Positions 8,039-10,620 of a stretch of 10,620 nucleotides of DNA are shown piece by piece. Within the stretch, counting starts at the first letter, position 1. The number at the start of each line of letters is the position of its first letter. The position numbers and the translations under genes are program-made. This stretch comes from an uncultured Collinsella sp. (GTDB lineage Bacteria > Actinomycetota > Coriobacteriia > Coriobacteriales > Coriobacteriaceae): the NCBI GenBank assembly GCA_900550835.1, contig URTP01000068.1, positions 1 to 10,620 on the forward strand, in the 5' to 3' direction. The notes below the pieces were generated by a model. The model made no database searches. It was not told the origin of the DNA and saw only the letters and a list, made by a program, of their open reading frames with translations.

Positions 8039-8932
8039 ATGGATACGAGTTATTACAATCGCTTTGGTGCCGAGGAACTTACGCGCCGCTTGTCGAGCGA
8101 GACCTTGTTGGCGCAGGGCCCCATGGGCAGTGTTCTGTTGAGTGAGTACGACGCCGCCGATATTCCACCGGCGTTTTGGAATCTGGCAGAGCCGCAGACC
8201 GTTTCTCGTATCCATCGCTTGTATGTCGCCGCCGGCGCGCAGGTACTCATTACCAATACCTTTCAGGCATCAAGCTATGCCCTCAAGCACGACCAGATTG
8301 CGCCGTCCGTGGCGGAGGTCAATCGCGGGGCCGTCGACGATGCCCGCCAGGCGCACCCTCAGCTGCTGCTGGGCTCGATGGGTCCGATCGGTATTGAGTG
8401 GTTTGCCGAGGACTCGGCCGAGTTTCGTGAGATCCGAGGCATTGCGCGCGAACAGGCGCACGCCTTGCTCAATGCTGGTGTTGACGGTCTGCTGATCGAG
8501 ACGGTGACGTCTATCCGTAATTTGCAGCCCATGCTTGCCGGCGCCCGAGATGCCGCCGACGGCATGCCTGTTCTGGTGAGTTTTGTCGTTGACGATAAGG
8601 GCGACCTGTTGGGCGATGGCCTCAACATCGAGGCAGCCGTTTTGTACGCCGAAAAACACGGCGCAAACTCGGTTGGTGTTAATTGCTGTTCGCTTGCGGC
8701 CGCGAACGCGGCGGTGCCCAGGATGGTTGCATCGGCGACTACTCCCGTCACGGTGCGTCCCAACGTGGGCGATCCGGTCCAGACTCAGGATGGCCCCGTA
8801 TGGCACGAGAACCCCGAAGCTTTCGCGCGCGCATGCATCGAATGGAGACATGCCGGTGCCGCAATGGTGGGCAGTTGCTGTGGAACCACGGCAATCACTA
8901 CGGCAGCGATGGCCGAGGCGCTCGATATATAA
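8039..8932 (+). CDS. stand-alone homocysteine S-methyltransferase domain protein (MetH N-terminal type)
   Basis: The 297-residue protein is a zinc-dependent TIM-barrel S-methyltransferase, the family that methylates homocysteine to methionine. The zinc-binding cysteines are Cys216 in GVNC and Cys280-Cys281 in GSCCGTT. The fold landmarks TNTFQAS (72-78), WNLAEPQTVSRIHRLYVAAG and GVDGLLIETVTSIRNLQPML resemble the first domain of cobalamin-dependent MetH more than MmuM. It lacks the folate, cobalamin and activation domains, so it must take its methyl group from another protein or a small methyl donor. The usual DGAMGT start of the domain reads QGPMGS here. ATG 8039 has GGGA (8030-8033) 5 bases upstream. 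It lies 10 bases after the regulator and ends at a terminator, so the two form a probable operon. Homocysteine as acceptor is a family-level inference. Confidence 0.88.
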   Translation: MDTSYYNRFGAEELTRRLSSETLLAQGPMGSVLLSEYDAADIPPAFWNLAEPQTVSRIHRLYVAAGAQVLITNTFQASSYALKHDQIAPSVAEVNRGAVDDARQAHPQLLLGSMGPIGIEWFAEDSAEFREIRGIAREQAHALLNAGVDGLLIETVTSIRNLQPMLAGARDAADGMPVLVSFVVDDKGDLLGDGLNIEAAVLYAEKHGANSVGVNCCSLAAANAAVPRMVASATTPVTVRPNVGDPVQTQDGPVWHENPEAFARACIEWRHAGAAMVGSCCGTTAITTAAMAEALDI

Positions 8933-8937
8933 AGGGC

Positions 8938-8966
8938 AAAACCGCTCCATACGGGGCGGTTTTTTT
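8938..8966 (+). terminator. rho-independent terminator after the methyltransferase gene
   Basis: AAAACCGCTCC (8938-8948) pairs with GGGGCGGTTTT (8953-8963), an 11-bp stem with one G-T wobble around an ATAC loop. It is followed by a T run covering 8960-8966. It begins 6 bases after the stop codon and closes the regulator/methyltransferase operon. Confidence 0.9.
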
Positions 8967-8985
8967 ATTGCCTGCATGTCCTCGG

Positions 8986-9012
8986 CAGCATTTGCCCAAA
9001 TGGTGAATGCTG
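8986..9012. other. 7-bp inverted repeat upstream of the phosphohexomutase gene
   Basis: CAGCATT (8986-8992) and AATGCTG (9006-9012) are exact reverse complements 13 bases apart, around the self-complementary core CCAAATGG. There is no T tract. It lies in the 158-base gap between the terminator gene end and the next start, upstream of the candidate promoter. It could be an operator or chance. Confidence 0.3.
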
Positions 9013-9023
9013 GTGCCGGCAGG

Positions 9024-9050
9024 TTGCCGAGCGTGTATCGCGGGTATACC
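9024..9050 (+). promoter_or_regulatory. weak candidate promoter for the phosphohexomutase gene
   Basis: TTGCCG (9024-9029) and TATACC (9045-9050) resemble -35 and -10 boxes, but the 15-bp spacing is short. A promoter is expected in this gap because the previous operon ends in a strong terminator, but the exact position is uncertain. Confidence 0.25.
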
Positions 9051-9090
9051 TCATGCGTACCATGATCCAAACACTGTGAGGTGTCTGCGC

Positions 9091-10491
9091 GTGTGCGCGA
9101 TAATTCATTTTGGAACTGACGGTTGGCGCGCTCGCGTCGATGAGGACTTCACTGCCGATAACGTTGCCCGTATCGCCGATGCCGTCGGCGAGTTGTGGCA
9201 AAAGACCAATCCGGGCAAAACGGTATATATAGGGTTCGACACTCGGCCCCTGGCGCGCGAGTTCGCTGAGCTTGCGGCGGGTGTGCTAGCAGCGCACGGG
9301 CTAGACGCCGTGCTCGCTTCGCGACCTGTTCCGACCCCTGCCCTTACGTGGGCGGCGGCTTATGACGGTGAGGCGTGCGGCGCGCTCATGGTGACGGGGT
9401 CCCATCATCCGCAGGGCTATCTGTGTCTCAAGATTCGCATGGGTGACGGCTCGACCGCCAACCAGGATGTCATCGAAGAGCTCGAAGAGACCATGGCTCC
9501 CGAGCCAATGGGGATCGAGGGGCAATATCGCACCGCGGATATCATTCCTGACTATATGCAAGCGGTGGCATCGTTTGTCGATGCCGAAGCCATCCGCGCC
9601 GCGCACCTGCGCGTGGTTGTTGACCCCATGGGCGGCGCAGCCCAGGGCTATCTAGCCGACTTGCTGCGCGAGCTTGGCGTTGAGGTGCACGAGATTCACG
9701 CCGGGCAGGCGCCTGACCAAGAAGATATCTGCCCCGACCCCGTTGAGCCGTGGGTGGACGCTTGCGAGCATACGGTTATCGAGGACGGAGCTTGCGCTGG
9801 CCTGGTGACCGACGGCGACGCCGACCGTATCGGCGCGGTTGACGAGCGCGGCAGATATATACATCCGCATCAGATCATGGCGCTCGTTTTGGGCGACTTG
9901 GTTCAATTTCGTAATTTGGAGGGACGCGTCGTCGTCAATCTTTCGTGCTCGACGCTCGTGCGTCGCATTGCCGAGGCGCTTGGCTGCCGCGTGACCGTCA
10001 AACCAGTCGGTTTCAAATATATAGCGGCAGAGATGAAGAAGGGTGGCGTCCTCATAGGCGGCGAGGAAGCCGGTGGTATCGGCATCGCCGCGCATATGCC
10101 CGAGCGCGATGGAATCCTCGCCTGTCTGATTCTGTGTGAGCTTATGGCAAAGACGGACGCGCCTTTGGGCGTTCTGGTCGACCAACTCGAGGACAGTTTT
10201 GGTAAGACGAGTTACGGTCGACGCGATTTGCGCCTTGAGGCCGAAGATGCCGAAACGTTACGAACCCTGCTGCCGGGCGTAAACCCCAAGTCGATTTGTG
10301 GCAAGGTGCCGCAAAACGTTAGTCATATGGATGGCTTGCGTTTAGCATTCGAGGATGACACGTGGCTGCTGGTCCGTCCTAGCGGGACCGAACCAGTGGT
10401 GCGCGTCTACGCCGAGGGGTTCTCGGTGGAAGAACGTGATGAGTTGCTCGATGCTGGCTGTGCTTTAGCTAGGGGAACGTATCCGCTTTAA
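9091..10491 (+). CDS. phosphoglucomutase/phosphomannomutase family protein
   Basis: This alpha-D-phosphohexomutase interconverts hexose 1- and 6-phosphates through a phosphoserine and a bisphosphorylated intermediate. It supplies sugar 1-phosphates for nucleotide sugars or feeds glycogen sugars into glycolysis. From GTG 9091 the product has 466 residues, a normal length. Landmarks: FGTDGWRA (7-14); the phosphoserine loop VTGSHHPQGY with Ser104; the Mg2+ loop DGDADR with Asp241, Asp243 and Asp245; the sugar loop GEEAGG (324-329); and the phosphate loop RPSGTEP (429-435). The active-site loop reads SHHP where SHNP is usual, and the sugar loop has Ala where Ser is common. The frame is open upstream to 9007, but GAGG (9078-9081) fits GTG 9091, and the family starts just before FGTDGW. 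Glucose, mannose and dual specificity cannot be separated; GlmM is less likely because its N-terminus usually reads FGTDGVRG. Confidence 0.93.
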   Translation: MCAIIHFGTDGWRARVDEDFTADNVARIADAVGELWQKTNPGKTVYIGFDTRPLAREFAELAAGVLAAHGLDAVLASRPVPTPALTWAAAYDGEACGALMVTGSHHPQGYLCLKIRMGDGSTANQDVIEELEETMAPEPMGIEGQYRTADIIPDYMQAVASFVDAEAIRAAHLRVVVDPMGGAAQGYLADLLRELGVEVHEIHAGQAPDQEDICPDPVEPWVDACEHTVIEDGACAGLVTDGDADRIGAVDERGRYIHPHQIMALVLGDLVQFRNLEGRVVVNLSCSTLVRRIAEALGCRVTVKPVGFKYIAAEMKKGGVLIGGEEAGGIGIAAHMPERDGILACLILCELMAKTDAPLGVLVDQLEDSFGKTSYGRRDLRLEAEDAETLRTLLPGVNPKSICGKVPQNVSHMDGLRLAFEDDTWLLVRPSGTEPVVRVYAEGFSVEERDELLDAGCALARGTYPL

Positions 10492-10620
10492 CCATGAGAC
10501 TGCCTTATATAAAGAGATGCTCGGTGAGCGGTAGTTAACGGCTGGCAAACGTTAGTCGGATCCCAAATTGTGTAGGAAATGTGTACGCCCAGATTCCCGC
10601 CCCCGGCGCCCCTCCGGTCT
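10492..10620. other. 129 bases without a recognisable gene at the window edge
   Basis: No convincing coding region, terminator or RNA gene is visible after the phosphohexomutase stop. A 14-codon frame from ATG 10494 has no ribosome site. TGTGTA occurs twice 11 bases apart (10569-10574 and 10580-10585), and the last 30 bases are very C-rich. The downstream gene lies outside the window. Confidence 0.5.

Noticed and set aside
8270..9070. 266-codon minus-strand frame over the methyltransferase gene and its terminator
   Set aside because: It crosses a terminator and opposes a gene with intact zinc motifs. There is no recognisable domain.
10586..10620. C-rich end considered as the 3' part of a tRNA gene
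   Set aside because: There is no T-loop GTTC motif, no matching acceptor stem and no anticodon arm on either strand within the visible bases.

Overview
The window reads as chromosomal housekeeping DNA from a high-GC Gram-positive bacterium. The protein sequences and the gene order (ATP synthase alpha-gamma-beta-epsilon, then murA, then a wall-linking LCP protein) fit an anaerobic actinobacterium of the Coriobacteriia, such as Collinsella. That placement is an inference from protein flavour, G/C-rich third codon positions and synteny; no rRNA or other marker is present to prove it. I see no mobile element, CRISPR array, tRNA or rRNA, and no frameshifted gene.

Left part (1-3441): the 3' end of the F1Fo ATP synthase operon. 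It holds the last 199 codons of atpA, then atpG, atpD and atpC, all on + and packed with 5 bases, a 1-base overlap and 3 bases between them. A strong hairpin with a T tract follows atpC.

Middle (3455-5986): murA, the first committed enzyme of peptidoglycan precursor synthesis, starts from TTG only 13 bases after the terminator T tract. An LCP-family glycopolymer ligase follows 12 bases later. The two probably form a small envelope operon. The murA promoter must lie upstream of, or inside, the terminator-like hairpin, and a TATAAT box inside atpC is one candidate.

Convergent junction (5987-6237): 251 bases without a gene. They hold three hairpins, two of which look like terminators separating the LCP gene (+) from pepT (-).

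Divergent pair (6238-8932): pepT, a tripeptidase, reads leftward. A short DtxR/MntR-type metal-dependent regulator reads rightward and is followed after 10 bases by a stand-alone zinc-dependent homocysteine S-methyltransferase domain protein. The 120 bases between pepT and the regulator contain a perfect 9+2+9 inverted repeat at the -35 positions of both candidate promoters, so it is a good candidate operator for one or both directions. A terminator closes the methyltransferase gene.

Right end (8967-10620): a phosphoglucomutase/phosphomannomutase family gene starting at GTG 9091, then 129 bases with no gene that I can recognise.

Nothing here amounts to a clearly new system. The points most worth checking are the terminator-like hairpin in the murA leader, the shared operator with its mixed-ligand DtxR-type regulator, and a cluster of TATATA hexamers confined to the last 2.5 kb.
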